Assembly (NCBI RefSeq): GCF_002177115.1
Contig: NZ_MVAG01000039.1
Coordinates: 1-64,000 of the forward strand
Reading direction: 5' to 3'
Source: Chryseobacterium mucoviscidosis
Lineage (GTDB): Bacteria; Bacteroidota; Bacteroidia; Flavobacteriales; Weeksellaceae
Length of the DNA: 64,000 nucleotides
Shown: positions 1-8,614 of the stretch, in pieces
Layout of the letters: each line of letters starts with the position of its first letter
Position numbering within the stretch: position 1 is the stretch's first letter
Position numbers and translations under genes: made by a program
The notes under the pieces: generated by a model
Told to the model about the DNA's origin: nothing
Database searches by the model: none
The model's input: only the letters and a program-made list of their open reading frames with translations

Positions 1-51
1 GAATCGTAAATTATATGCTTCTCTAAAAGCTCTTCTGCGCTTACTGATCAA
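1..51 (-). CDS. possible 5' end of a gene running off the left edge
   Basis: On the minus strand a TTG codon at 51-49 opens a frame that stays open to the window edge (17 codons, basic: ISKRRRAFREAYNLRF). A TAnnTTTG promoter motif lies just upstream at 69-76. The product cannot be identified from so little sequence, and a non-coding transcript is equally possible. Confidence 0.25.
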   Translation of the reverse strand, partial: MISKRRRAFREAYNLRF

Positions 52-68
52 CTCTCGTTTTCAGTGGG

Positions 69-76
69 GCAAAGAT
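69..76 (-). promoter_or_regulatory. Bacteroidota -7 promoter element
   Basis: Read on the minus strand this is TATCTTTG, matching TAnnTTTG. It points out of the left edge of the window, so a leftward transcript is expected to start near position 63. Confidence 0.5.
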
Positions 77-340
77 AACAACTTATTGTAACGCAAAACA
101 AGTTTTGTTAACTTTAATTTCACTTTTAATTCATATTTAAACGTAAAATACTGATACACTGTAATAATATTTTTGAGAAATTTAAACTAACGTTTGAGTT
201 TTATTTGAAAATACTAAATGAAGGGAAAAATAGCAGCTATCTTCTTTAATATAAAATAGTCATACTTTTTACAAATTGACTTTATTGTACGAATAGAATC
301 TGCAATTACGTATTTAATTCTACTATATATTATGTGTAAT
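77..340. other. AT-rich intergenic stretch, no gene seen
   Basis: No open frame of useful length, RNA gene or clear repeat was found between the left-edge promoter and the terminator of the efflux operon. Confidence 0.5.
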
Positions 341-370
341 AAAAAAATCCCAAGAAAGTTTCCCGGGATC
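341..370 (-). terminator. intrinsic terminator of the efflux operon
   Basis: On the minus strand an ATCCC...GGGAT stem is followed by a run of T. It lies about 30 bases after the stop codon of the adaptor gene. Confidence 0.65.
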
Positions 371-400
371 TACAGTTTAAAAATTTATAGTGTCAGTTTA

Positions 401-1597
401 CTATTTTTTCGCTTTTTCTTTTAGCTCTTCTTTGTCTTTATCGGAAGGATTCCAAACTTTCACGTCTGCGTTTTTATCAATTCCGGATAATATCTGAACA
501 TTGATTCCATCACTCGCTCCCAATTTCACGTAGACTTTCTTAAATTTACCGTCTTTCTGCTTTACCTCAACGAAAGGAAGATCTTTTCCATTTTTCTTTT
601 CGTACTGTACTAAAGATTCATCCAAAAGCAAAGCGTTTTTCTGAGAGTTCAGAACAATTTCTCCGTTGGCAGAAAATCCTGCTCTGATGTATTCATTATT
701 GGGATTGAAAACATCTCCTTCAACAGGAAATTTAATGGTTCCGTTATTATCTTTTCCTTTTGGAGCGATCATGGTTAATCTTCCCGGAAAGGTTTTGTTC
801 TGAAGCGCACCGATAACGATATTCATATCCATCCCCTGCTTTAATTTTCCAGCCTGGGCTTCATCAATTTCTCCCTGAAAGATCAAAGAATTCAGATCTG
901 CAATGGAACAGATAGTAGTTCCGGCGTTGAACGAGTTGGCTTCAATAACCTGACTTCCCACTTTTACAGGTACTTCAAGAACGGTTCCTGAAGCTTTTGA
1001 ACGGATTTGGGTTGTTGCCAAGCCCTGCAATTCAGGAGTAGATCCTGTTTTTGCGATCTGTAAGGCTTTCTGAGCGGTCACTAATTGCTGTTGTGCGTTT
1101 CTCAAAGCCTGTTGTGTAGAATACAACTGTTGCTGTGCATTCAGAAATTCCTGCTTGGAAGCGACTCCCTGCTTGTAAAGTTTTTCCTGCATTTCAAACT
1201 GTTTGCGCATATTATCTACATTCAGTTTTGCATTACTGATCTGAAGTTGCTGATTATTAACATTTTGCTGTGCATTATTAACCTCAGAAAGATTCGGAAC
1301 GATTCTTACGGTTGCAATCAACTGCCCTACTTCTACTTTATCTCCTTCATCAACCAAAATTTTATCTATAATTCCGGCAATATTCGGCTTGATTTCGATT
1401 TCTTCTTTGGGAACGATTTTTCCTGTTGCCATCACTTTATCCTCCATATTCTGAACAGACGGTTTTCTGGTAAGGAAAGCCTCACTCTCTTTAGAATTGG
1501 ACTTTACAAGATACCCGATCCCCGAGAACAGCGCCACTGCAAACAAAAGCCCCAAAATGATATAAATGGCTTTTTTCCAAGTGAATTTCTTTTTCAT
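401..1597 (-). CDS. periplasmic adaptor subunit of a MacAB-type efflux pump (HlyD/RND adaptor family)
   Basis: Membrane-fusion protein expected to connect an inner-membrane ABC exporter with an outer-membrane channel. The 398-residue product has one N-terminal membrane anchor (about residues 10-30), a lipoyl-like half motif around 73-97 (GIIDKILVDEGDKV), a long Gln-rich coiled-coil hairpin (about 105-190), the second lipoyl half near 203-217, then beta-barrel and membrane-proximal regions. It is the last gene of a leftward operon, after two MacB-like permeases and an ATPase, with a terminator behind it. No TolC-type gene is in the window, so the outer-membrane partner must be elsewhere. The substrate cannot be read from sequence. 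Confidence 0.9.
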   Translation of the reverse strand: MKKKFTWKKAIYIILGLLFAVALFSGIGYLVKSNSKESEAFLTRKPSVQNMEDKVMATGKIVPKEEIEIKPNIAGIIDKILVDEGDKVEVGQLIATVRIVPNLSEVNNAQQNVNNQQLQISNAKLNVDNMRKQFEMQEKLYKQGVASKQEFLNAQQQLYSTQQALRNAQQQLVTAQKALQIAKTGSTPELQGLATTQIRSKASGTVLEVPVKVGSQVIEANSFNAGTTICSIADLNSLIFQGEIDEAQAGKLKQGMDMNIVIGALQNKTFPGRLTMIAPKGKDNNGTIKFPVEGDVFNPNNEYIRAGFSANGEIVLNSQKNALLLDESLVQYEKKNGKDLPFVEVKQKDGKFKKVYVKLGASDGINVQILSGIDKNADVKVWNPSDKDKEELKEKAKK

Positions 1598-1627
1598 ATA
1601 TAGTTTATTTTTTTATTTAAGTTGTTT

Positions 1628-2899
1628 TTATTCAGTTCTTAAAGCTTCAATTGGTCTGATTTTAACGGCTCTCTGTGCAGGAATCATCCCGATTATCAAT
1701 CCTAAAACCACCATCACTGCCATCGCAGCAAATACGTTTCCGTAGTTAACTGTAGGATTGTAGAACGGGAAGGAATCCTGTCCTTTCGTGGCTATATCGA
1801 GAATCATCAGAACAAAAATCCCGAAAATAAAGCCGAGCAATCCGGAAGAGAGTGTAATAACCACGCTTTCCAGAAGAATCTGGTTTCTTACTTCTGAAGG
1901 TTTTGCTCCTAAAGCTCTTCGGATCCCGATTTCTTTGGTTCTTTCTTTTACTGTAATTAAAAGAATGTTGGAAATTGCAATAACTCCGGCAAGAATGGTT
2001 AAAGTTCCCACAATAATGGTTAACAACTGCATTCCGGATAAGAACCCCGTTAGTTTTTTAAATTCTTTACCTAAATTAAAACTTCCGAAAGCATTGGTAT
2101 CATCAGGCGAAACTTTATTTTTGGCTTTCAGTTCCTGTTTTACTTTTTCTTCTACTGAATTTACATCTACATTCGGTTTGCTTACAATCGCGAACATATC
2201 AATATTATCCGCCGCGTTATACATTTTTGTGTAAGTGGAAAGCGGAATAAAAACCGACTGATCGTTTTCAAAACCTCCGTTTTTCTTGATTCTGAATACT
2301 CCGATCACATTAAAGAAAATTCCTTTTATATTAATGGATTTTCCTAAAGGATTTTCGTTCTTTTTGGAATCGAAAAAGTTTTTGTAGATCTCTTCTCCTA
2401 TTACCGCTACATTTTTATTTCCGGAAATATCGGCGTCGTTGAGATATCTTCCGAAGATCAGTTTCTTTTCTGAAATTTTATTTCCTACCGGATAATCTCC
2501 CGTTAAAGAATAGGTTCCGCTTTTTCCGTTTCTGGACATTAATTCTCCGGGGGTTCCGGTAAAGCTTCCTCTTGAGTTCTGGGGCGATATATAATCAATG
2601 TCGGTGATTTTTCTTTTTAAAATATCGATATCCGAAAGTTTAAGATGCATCTGTCTTCCTTTCGGGAAACCGTCATAAGGAATGGAGGTATTCTGCGCCC
2701 AAAGGAAAATAGAATTGGTGGCAAAACCTGAAAACAGCTTATCGAAACCATTTTCCATTCCTTTTGCAGCACCCAGCAAACTTACATACAAAAACATACC
2801 CCAACCTACTCCAATCATGGTAAGAAAGGTACGAAGCTTATTATTTCTCAAGGAATAATAAATTTCCTGCCAAGTATCTTTTTTAAATATAATGTTCAT
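1628..2899 (-). CDS. MacB-like ABC transporter permease (second of two)
   Basis: Permease of a mechanotransmission-type ABC exporter (FtsX/MacB family). The 423-residue protein has one N-terminal membrane helix (about 20-45), a large periplasmic core domain (about 50-285), and three C-terminal helices. The cytoplasmic coupling segment is seen in KERTKEIGIRRALGA (around 315) and the family-typical ending is KIRPIEALRTE. It lies 30 bases before the adaptor gene and 77 bases after a paralogous permease, so the pump probably uses a heterodimer. It has no fused ATPase, unlike E. coli MacB; the ATPase is encoded separately. Confidence 0.9.
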   Translation of the reverse strand: MNIIFKKDTWQEIYYSLRNNKLRTFLTMIGVGWGMFLYVSLLGAAKGMENGFDKLFSGFATNSIFLWAQNTSIPYDGFPKGRQMHLKLSDIDILKRKITDIDYISPQNSRGSFTGTPGELMSRNGKSGTYSLTGDYPVGNKISEKKLIFGRYLNDADISGNKNVAVIGEEIYKNFFDSKKNENPLGKSINIKGIFFNVIGVFRIKKNGGFENDQSVFIPLSTYTKMYNAADNIDMFAIVSKPNVDVNSVEEKVKQELKAKNKVSPDDTNAFGSFNLGKEFKKLTGFLSGMQLLTIIVGTLTILAGVIAISNILLITVKERTKEIGIRRALGAKPSEVRNQILLESVVITLSSGLLGFIFGIFVLMILDIATKGQDSFPFYNPTVNYGNVFAAMAVMVVLGLIIGMIPAQRAVKIRPIEALRTE

Positions 2900-2976
2900 T
2901 TGTTAATGTCTGTTTCTTTAATAATGTCAATAGCTAAATTCACTTGCTAAACAAAATTCACTATTCACTTTTTTCG

Positions 2977-4206
2977 CTATTCAGTTCTCAATGCTTCAAT
3001 AGGCTTAATTTTTGAGGCTCTGTACGCGGGAACGAATCCTGCAATCAGTCCTGAAAACACCAGTGCAATGAATGCGGCTATGATGTGTCCCCATCCTACA
3101 CTCGGATTTTTAATGAAGTATTCTTCCAGATTATCTCCGATTAAATATAAAGCCAGAACGCCGAGTCCCACTCCTATCAATCCTGAAATTACGGTAATCA
3201 CCACACTTTCCTGAACGATAAGCGCAACAATGCTTTTGGGCTTTGCACCAATTGCTTTACGGACTCCGATCTCTTTGGTTCTTTCTTTTACGATGTACAC
3301 CATAATGTTGCTGATCCCGATAATTCCTGCTGCCAAAGTTCCCAATCCGATGAAACCGACAATTCCTGTAAGTACAGCCATGAAAGCGAAAGTGTCGTTC
3401 ATATTCTGAGCGTTGTTCCAGACTCTGATTCCGTTTTCGTCATCGGGAGCTACATTTTTTCGAGCTTTTAATCGTGATTTTAATTCATCACCATATTTAA
3501 TTGCCTGTTCCGGTGTTAATTTGTCGTTGTATGCAATATAATTGATGCTTACAGTATCCGAACCTTTCTTCATTTGCTGCAAAGTGGTGATCGGAACTGT
3601 AATATGTCTTTCGTCCCAGTCTCCGCCGTCGTCTGAGAAAACTCCGACCACTTTAAACATGGTTCCGTTGATATTTAGCTCTTTCCCAACCGGGCTTCCG
3701 TTTTTTATAAGGTCACGCTGCACCATTCTTCCGATTACGGCAACGTTCTGCTTTCTTTCCAGATCGGTCGGGGTAAGATAACGACCTTCCAGCATTTTTC
3801 GGTTTTCGATGATCTGCTCTTCGGGTTTTGCCCCGTTAATCTGATAATTCCCGCTTTCTTTGCCATATTTTACCAGCAAATTTGAGGTATATCTCGGTGT
3901 TGAGCTTCCTACTTTTTCTTTATCAACATTCACCAGAAAATCGTAGTCATCATTATTCATTGTAACGAGACGATCGGATTGCAGACCGTTGTAAGCAATC
4001 GTTGTTTTTCCTGTTACAATGGAAATAAGGTTCTGAGCATCTCTCGCAAAGCCCTGTGTAAAAGCATTTTGCAGCCCAGTTCCGATTCCGAAAAGAACAA
4101 TGAAAATAAATAATCCCAAAGCCACAGTAAAACCGGAAAGTACCGTTCGCAATACATTACTGCGAATAGAACTGAATATTTCCTGCCAACGATCTAAATC
4201 GAACAT
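2977..4206 (-). CDS. MacB-like ABC transporter permease (first of two)
   Basis: Paralog of the next gene downstream, 409 residues, with the same plan: N-terminal helix near 20-43, periplasmic domain about 50-270, three C-terminal helices, coupling motif KERTKEIGVRKAIGA, and ending KIKPIEALRTE. Family knowledge says a pair of such subunits moves little substrate through the membrane itself and drives the adaptor/channel from the periplasm. The pairing of two diverged permeases with one ATPase and one adaptor suggests a heteromeric transporter. Substrate unknown. Confidence 0.9.
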   Translation of the reverse strand: MFDLDRWQEIFSSIRSNVLRTVLSGFTVALGLFIFIVLFGIGTGLQNAFTQGFARDAQNLISIVTGKTTIAYNGLQSDRLVTMNNDDYDFLVNVDKEKVGSSTPRYTSNLLVKYGKESGNYQINGAKPEEQIIENRKMLEGRYLTPTDLERKQNVAVIGRMVQRDLIKNGSPVGKELNINGTMFKVVGVFSDDGGDWDERHITVPITTLQQMKKGSDTVSINYIAYNDKLTPEQAIKYGDELKSRLKARKNVAPDDENGIRVWNNAQNMNDTFAFMAVLTGIVGFIGLGTLAAGIIGISNIMVYIVKERTKEIGVRKAIGAKPKSIVALIVQESVVITVISGLIGVGLGVLALYLIGDNLEEYFIKNPSVGWGHIIAAFIALVFSGLIAGFVPAYRASKIKPIEALRTE

Positions 4207-4304
4207 ATTCTTAGGTTTGAAGCGGGAAGCGGGATGATTGAGGTTCTCCTGCCTTTCCGCTGATTTATTCTATTAATTAAACTTCTTTCTTCCAGCCTCC
4301 TGCC

Positions 4305-4994
4305 TCACAGCACCAACTGTTTAATAAACTCATCACTTTCAATAATTCCGTCGCGGAGAACAACATTTCTTTTTGTCTGCGCTGCCACATCGGGTTCGTG
4401 GGTAACAACAATGATGGTTTTTCCTTCGCTGTTGATATCCTGAAGCAGCTTCATGATGTCATGCGTGGTTTTGGAATCCAGTGCGCCGGTCGGTTCATCG
4501 GCAAGAACCACTTTCGGATCGGTAATTAAAGCTCTTGCGATGGCAACTCTCTGTTTCTGTCCTCCGGAAAGCTCGTTCGGTAAATGATTTGCCCACTGAG
4601 CAAGTCCTACTTTTTCCAGATATTCCATGGCTTTCTGATTTCGCTCTTTTCGCGGAACATTCTGATAATACAACGGAAGCGCGACATTATCCAAAGCTGT
4701 TTTGTAGCCGATAAGATTGAAAGACTGAAAAATAAATCCCAGAAACTTACTTCTGTACTCGGCAGCTTTTACTTCAGACAGATGTTCAATAGGAACTCCG
4801 TCCAGCTCATACGTTCCGGAATCTTTTTCATCGAGAATACCAATAATATTAAGAAGTGTGGATTTCCCTGAACCCGAACTTCCCATGATGGATACAAATT
4901 CGCCTTCGGAAATCGTAAGATTAATTCCCTTGAGAACGTGCAGCTTACTTTTTCCGGTATCGTATGATTTATGTAAATCCTGAATTACTAACAT
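4305..4994 (-). CDS. ABC transporter ATP-binding protein of the MacB/LolD type
   Basis: ATPase of the exporter encoded by the genes that follow. The Walker A motif GSSGSGKS is at about 38-45, the signature LSGGQ near 136, and Walker B with VVLADEPTGALD near 156. The ATG at 4994 (MLVIQDLHKSYD) is chosen because the nine residues before it in the longer frame fit no family member. It is first in the leftward operon, about 100 bases before the first permease. No promoter matching TAnnTTTG was found in front of it. Confidence 0.9.
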   Translation of the reverse strand: MLVIQDLHKSYDTGKSKLHVLKGINLTISEGEFVSIMGSSGSGKSTLLNIIGILDEKDSGTYELDGVPIEHLSEVKAAEYRSKFLGFIFQSFNLIGYKTALDNVALPLYYQNVPRKERNQKAMEYLEKVGLAQWANHLPNELSGGQKQRVAIARALITDPKVVLADEPTGALDSKTTHDIMKLLQDINSEGKTIIVVTHEPDVAAQTKRNVVLRDGIIESDEFIKQLVL

Positions 4995-5423
4995 TAAGCG
5001 GTGTATGTTTTTTATACCCAATAAGTAGACAGAATTTTTAATTTGTTACGAATATTGAAAAAATCTTTATTTAATTAATTGTTTAACAGATAAACTCTTT
5101 ATTCAAAGCACTTTTTATTTTTTTGTTTAATTAAATCCTGCCTATAATCACGTTTTTGTTAACATAATACTTTGTAAGTCAATATTTAAGGGGCTTTCAT
5201 GTAAATGTGGAAAACTTTTAAGGCTAAAACTCAACGAATTAGTGTTTCGCCCTTTTTATTACAGTTCTTTTTTTCGAACTTTGTGCTTGCACAGATCAAA
5301 AAATAAATCGCTTCCATGGTTAATAACTTTCACACATAAGTTGCACCAAATCAGAATATTGATTATTTTTTGAACGTTATCCACATTGATCTATTTATTT
5401 TAATTTTTTAAGACATTTTTAAT
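4995..5423. other. divergent intergenic region between the efflux operon and nrdB
   Basis: An AT-rich region of about 430 bases that must hold both divergent promoters. I see no clean TAnnTTTG element. A perfect TTATCCACA (DnaA-box form) is at 5377-5385 and a one-mismatch copy in the other orientation (TGTGGAAAA) at 5206-5214. No open frame or RNA gene is evident. Confidence 0.5.
5377..5385 (+). promoter_or_regulatory. perfect DnaA-box-like 9-mer upstream of nrdB
   Basis: TTATCCACA equals the classical high-affinity DnaA box and lies 39 bases before the nrdB start. In E. coli DnaA boxes regulate the nrdAB promoter. Whether this one is functional is inference from a single short match in AT-rich DNA. 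Confidence 0.35.
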
Positions 5424-6398
5424 ATGGGAATTTTTGATAAAAGAGTAAGTTACAAGCCATTTGAATACCCTGAGGTTCTTCAATTTGTAGAGGCAATCAA
5501 CAAATCGTTCTGGGTGCATTCCGAAGTGGACTTTACTGCAGATGTTCAGGATTTTCATTCGCAGTTGGAGCCGCACGAAAAACACGCTGTAAAAAATGCA
5601 CTTTTAGCCATTGCACAGATTGAGGTGTCTGTAAAGACATTCTGGGGAAATCTGTACACTCACCTTCCAAAGCCTGAGCTGAATGGTTTGGGAGCGACTT
5701 TTGCAGAATGCGAATTCCGTCACTCGGAAGCATATTCCCGATTATTGGAAGTTTTGGGATATAACGATGAGTTCCTTAACGTAGTGGAAATTCCTGCCGT
5801 AAAAAGCAGAATTGAATTTTTAGGAAATGCCTTAAGACACGCGAATTCTGCAACACCAAAAGAATATGTTTCTGCATTATTGCTTTTCAGTATTCTGGTA
5901 GAAAACGTTTCTCTTTTCTCACAATTTGCCATTATCCTTTCTTTCACAAGATTTAAAGGGTTTATGAAAAATGTTTCCAACATCATCGCATGGACTTCCG
6001 TAGATGAGCAGATCCACGCGAACGCAGGAATTTTCCTAATCAACAAAATCAGAGAAGAACAGCCTAATCTTTTAACAGACAGCGACATCGAGGATATTTA
6101 TACTTTGGTTGATGAATCGATAGAAAGAGAAGGTGATATTTTAAGCTGGATCTTTGAACTGGGTGAAATCGACAACGTTTCTAAAGAAGATTTATTAAAC
6201 TTCATGAAATACCGTGTAGACGACAGTTTAAAGAAAATCAACATGAAAACAAGATACAACGTAACTCCGGAACAGTACAGACCAATGGTTTGGTTTGAAG
6301 AGGAAGTTTTCGCGAATTCTATGGACGATTTCTTTGCGAAAAGACCGGTAGATTATACAAAGCACGATAAGAGTATTACTGCGAACGATTTGTTTTAA
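5424..6398 (+). CDS. nrdB: ribonucleoside-diphosphate reductase, beta subunit (class I)
   Basis: Radical-generating subunit that works with NrdA to make deoxyribonucleotides. Visible metal-site residues are E97 and H100 (ExxH), the probable radical tyrosine Y104 four residues after H100, E160, and E195/H198 (EQIH). The usual first ligand, an aspartate in E. coli, appears to be replaced by E67. The 324-residue protein starts directly with the catalytic fold, so it lacks the N-terminal ATP-cone known in some flavobacterial NrdB proteins. nrdA follows after 290 bases, an unusually wide gap filled with dispersed repeats. Confidence 0.95.
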   Translation: MGIFDKRVSYKPFEYPEVLQFVEAINKSFWVHSEVDFTADVQDFHSQLEPHEKHAVKNALLAIAQIEVSVKTFWGNLYTHLPKPELNGLGATFAECEFRHSEAYSRLLEVLGYNDEFLNVVEIPAVKSRIEFLGNALRHANSATPKEYVSALLLFSILVENVSLFSQFAIILSFTRFKGFMKNVSNIIAWTSVDEQIHANAGIFLINKIREEQPNLLTDSDIEDIYTLVDESIEREGDILSWIFELGEIDNVSKEDLLNFMKYRVDDSLKKINMKTRYNVTPEQYRPMVWFEEEVFANSMDDFFAKRPVDYTKHDKSITANDLF

Positions 6399-6456
6399 AT
6401 TTTAAGTTGATTAAAAGCGCGAGCGAAGCGAGCGTCGAAACAGATAGTATTAGCGG

Positions 6457-6478
6457 TGTCATGCTGAGCCTGTCGAAG
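6457..6478 (+). repeat. dispersed repeat containing CTGAGCCTGTCGAAG
   Basis: The 15-base core CTGAGCCTGTCGAAG (6464-6478) recurs identically at 11548-11562 and, inside the valS gene, at 23972-23986. The flank AGTATTAGCGGTGTCA (6446-6461) matches the inverted copy near 11504-11520 with one difference. This is an intergenic repeat family, here between nrdB and nrdA. Confidence 0.75.
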
Positions 6479-6587
6479 CATCAAAAAATAATAATTCACT
6501 TAATATTCTTAAATTTTGAACCAAAATCTTAATGGTTAAAATTTAAAATAATTAAGAATAAACCGGAAGAGAAAAATTCTGAAAAAA

Positions 6588-6611
6588 GATTCTTCGTTCC
6601 TCAGAATGACA
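6588..6611 (+). repeat. dispersed repeat, GATTCTTC...TCAGAATGACA type
   Basis: This 24-base sequence shares its two ends (GATTCTTC and TCAGAATGACA) with a longer copy at 37709-37744 that has additional bases in the middle. It is non-coding and lies between nrdB and nrdA. Confidence 0.55.
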
Positions 6612-6688
6612 AAAAATTACAATCAATATAAGTAAACAAAATTCCTGAGCCTTCAAACCGCTCGGGAATTCGAAAATATACAACAACA

Positions 6689-8347
6689 ATGGAAGAACAA
6701 AACAACAACATATGGTGGCTCAATGAAGAGTCTGAGCAAATGCTGAACAGAGGCTATTTGCTGAAGGGTGAAACTGTAGACGGAGCCATCGACAGGATTA
6801 CCACTGCTGCTGCCAAAAGATTATATAAGCCGGAACTTCAGCCTGCTTTCAAAGAAATGATCACAAAAGGATGGATCAGTTTCTCATCTCCGGTTTGGGC
6901 AAATATGGGAACACAGAGAGGTCTTCCTATTTCGTGTTTCAATGTTCATATTCCGGACAGCATTGAAGGAATTACCCATAAAATGGGCGAAGTCATCATG
7001 CAGACCAAAATCGGGGGCGGAACTTCAGGATATTTCGGGGAACTTCGTAACAGAGGAACTGCGGTTACCGACAACGGAAAATCTTCGGGAGCGGTTTCTT
7101 TCATGAAGCTTTTTGATACGGCAATGGACGTTGTTTCTCAAGGTGGCGTAAGAAGAGGGGCTTTTGCAGCTTATTTAGACATCGACCATGGAGATATTGA
7201 AGAATTTTTATCCATCAAAGACATCGGAAGTCCGATCCAGAATTTATTTACGGGAGTTTGCGTTCCGGATTACTGGATGCAGGATATGATCGATGGCGAT
7301 ATGGAAAAACGTAAAGTCTGGGCAAGAGTATTGGAAAGCCGCCAGCAAAAAGGGCTTCCTTATATTTTCTTTACCGATAACGTCAACAGAAATAAACCAC
7401 AGGTTTACAAAGACTTAGGACTTATTGTTAATGCAAGTAACCTTTGTTCTGAAATCATGCTTCCTTCTACAAGAGAAGAGTCTTTCATCTGCTGTTTATC
7501 TTCCATGAACTTAGAATTGTATGATGAATGGAAAGATACAGACGCGGTGAAATTAGCAATCTACTTCTTAGATGCTGTTTTATCTGAATTTATCGACAAA
7601 ACGGAAGGAAATTATTATCTTCAGGGCGCAAGAAACTTCGCAATGCGTCACAGAGCGCTTGGTTTAGGAGTTTTAGGATATCATTCTTACCTTCAGAAAA
7701 ATATGATTCCTTTTGAAAGTTTTGAGGCTACACAATTCAATGCAAGAGCGTTCAGAAGAATCAAAGAACAGGCGGAACAGGCTTCAAGAGAGCTTGCCAA
7801 TATTTACGGAGAGCCGGAATTGCTGAAAGGTTACGGATTAAGAAATACGACAACCATGGCAATTGCGCCTACAACATCAAGTTCGGCGATTTTAGGACAG
7901 ACTTCTCCGGGAATCGAACCGTTTGCTTCGAATTATTATAAAGCTGGTCTTGCGAAAGGAAACTTCATGCGTAAGAATAAATATCTTGCAAAATTACTGG
8001 AGGAGAAAGGGCTTGATAACGAAGAAACGTGGAGAACGATCATGTTGAATCACGGTTCGGTACAACATTTGAAGGAGTTAACGGATGAAGAGAAAGCAGT
8101 GTTCAAAACATTCAAGGAAATCTCTCCGATGGAGATTATTTCTCAGGCAGCCCAAAGACAACAATACATTGATCAGGCACAGTCTCTGAATCTGCAGATC
8201 CCTTCTACAATGCCGGTAAAAGATGTGAACTATCTTTATATCGAAGCATGGAAAAAAGGCGTAAAAACCCTTTATTATCAAAGAAGTTCTTCTGTTTCTA
8301 AAGAAATGATGGTAAACTTTGTTACTTGCACAGCTTGTGAAGCATAA
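6689..8347 (+). CDS. nrdA: ribonucleoside-diphosphate reductase, alpha subunit (class I)
   Basis: Catalytic subunit reducing ribonucleoside diphosphates. At 552 residues it is short: there is no N-terminal ATP-cone, and the protein starts almost directly at the ten-stranded barrel. Visible landmarks are PISCFNVH (first active-site Cys), NLCSE and CCLSSMNLE (barrel Cys and radical-site region), the substrate-site loop APTTSSSAILGQTSPGIEP, and the C-terminal redox pair TCTACEA. Its partner nrdB is upstream on the same strand. Since neither subunit carries an ATP-cone, overall-activity control by dATP is not expected from these two genes. Confidence 0.95.
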   Translation: MEEQNNNIWWLNEESEQMLNRGYLLKGETVDGAIDRITTAAAKRLYKPELQPAFKEMITKGWISFSSPVWANMGTQRGLPISCFNVHIPDSIEGITHKMGEVIMQTKIGGGTSGYFGELRNRGTAVTDNGKSSGAVSFMKLFDTAMDVVSQGGVRRGAFAAYLDIDHGDIEEFLSIKDIGSPIQNLFTGVCVPDYWMQDMIDGDMEKRKVWARVLESRQQKGLPYIFFTDNVNRNKPQVYKDLGLIVNASNLCSEIMLPSTREESFICCLSSMNLELYDEWKDTDAVKLAIYFLDAVLSEFIDKTEGNYYLQGARNFAMRHRALGLGVLGYHSYLQKNMIPFESFEATQFNARAFRRIKEQAEQASRELANIYGEPELLKGYGLRNTTTMAIAPTTSSSAILGQTSPGIEPFASNYYKAGLAKGNFMRKNKYLAKLLEEKGLDNEETWRTIMLNHGSVQHLKELTDEEKAVFKTFKEISPMEIISQAAQRQQYIDQAQSLNLQIPSTMPVKDVNYLYIEAWKKGVKTLYYQRSSSVSKEMMVNFVTCTACEA

Positions 8348-8382
8348 GATTCTCAAATAATAAACATTACATATTTAATCGG

Positions 8383-8408
8383 GCACGCTTTTTTAAGCGT
8401 GCTTTTTT
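8383..8408 (+). terminator. intrinsic terminator after nrdA
   Basis: GCACGC and GCGTGC form a 6-bp stem around an AT loop, followed by six T, 35 bases after the nrdA stop codon. Confidence 0.85.
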
Positions 8409-8570
8409 ATGTTAAGAAAAAATTAATATTGTATTAAATTCATGATCTGTTATAAAATATGCTGTATAATCTGCCATGAATAAAGGAAATATGTAAAGAC
8501 TATTCTTTATAGATAAATATTCCTGATTACAGCGTTGATTTTCAATTGACAGTAAAATATATTTTTTTCA

Positions 8571-8578
8571 TACATTTG
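8571..8578 (+). promoter_or_regulatory. promoter of the tail-collar-like gene cluster
   Basis: TACATTTG matches TAnnTTTG, with a possible -33 TTG at 8546-8548 (spacing 22, slightly long). It lies inside the longer open frame that begins at 8546, which argues that translation starts at the ATG at 8615. Confidence 0.65.
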
Positions 8579-8614
8579 CAAAAAATAACACAAAAATTAT
8601 TTCAAACAAATGCT

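Noticed and set aside
1085..1603. 172-residue plus-strand frame opposite the adaptor gene
   Set aside because: Shadow of the HlyD-like gene; composition is that of antisense DNA.
4995..5423. chromosomal origin suggested by DnaA-box-like sites
   Set aside because: Only one perfect box and one degenerate, no dnaA/dnaN nearby and no cluster.
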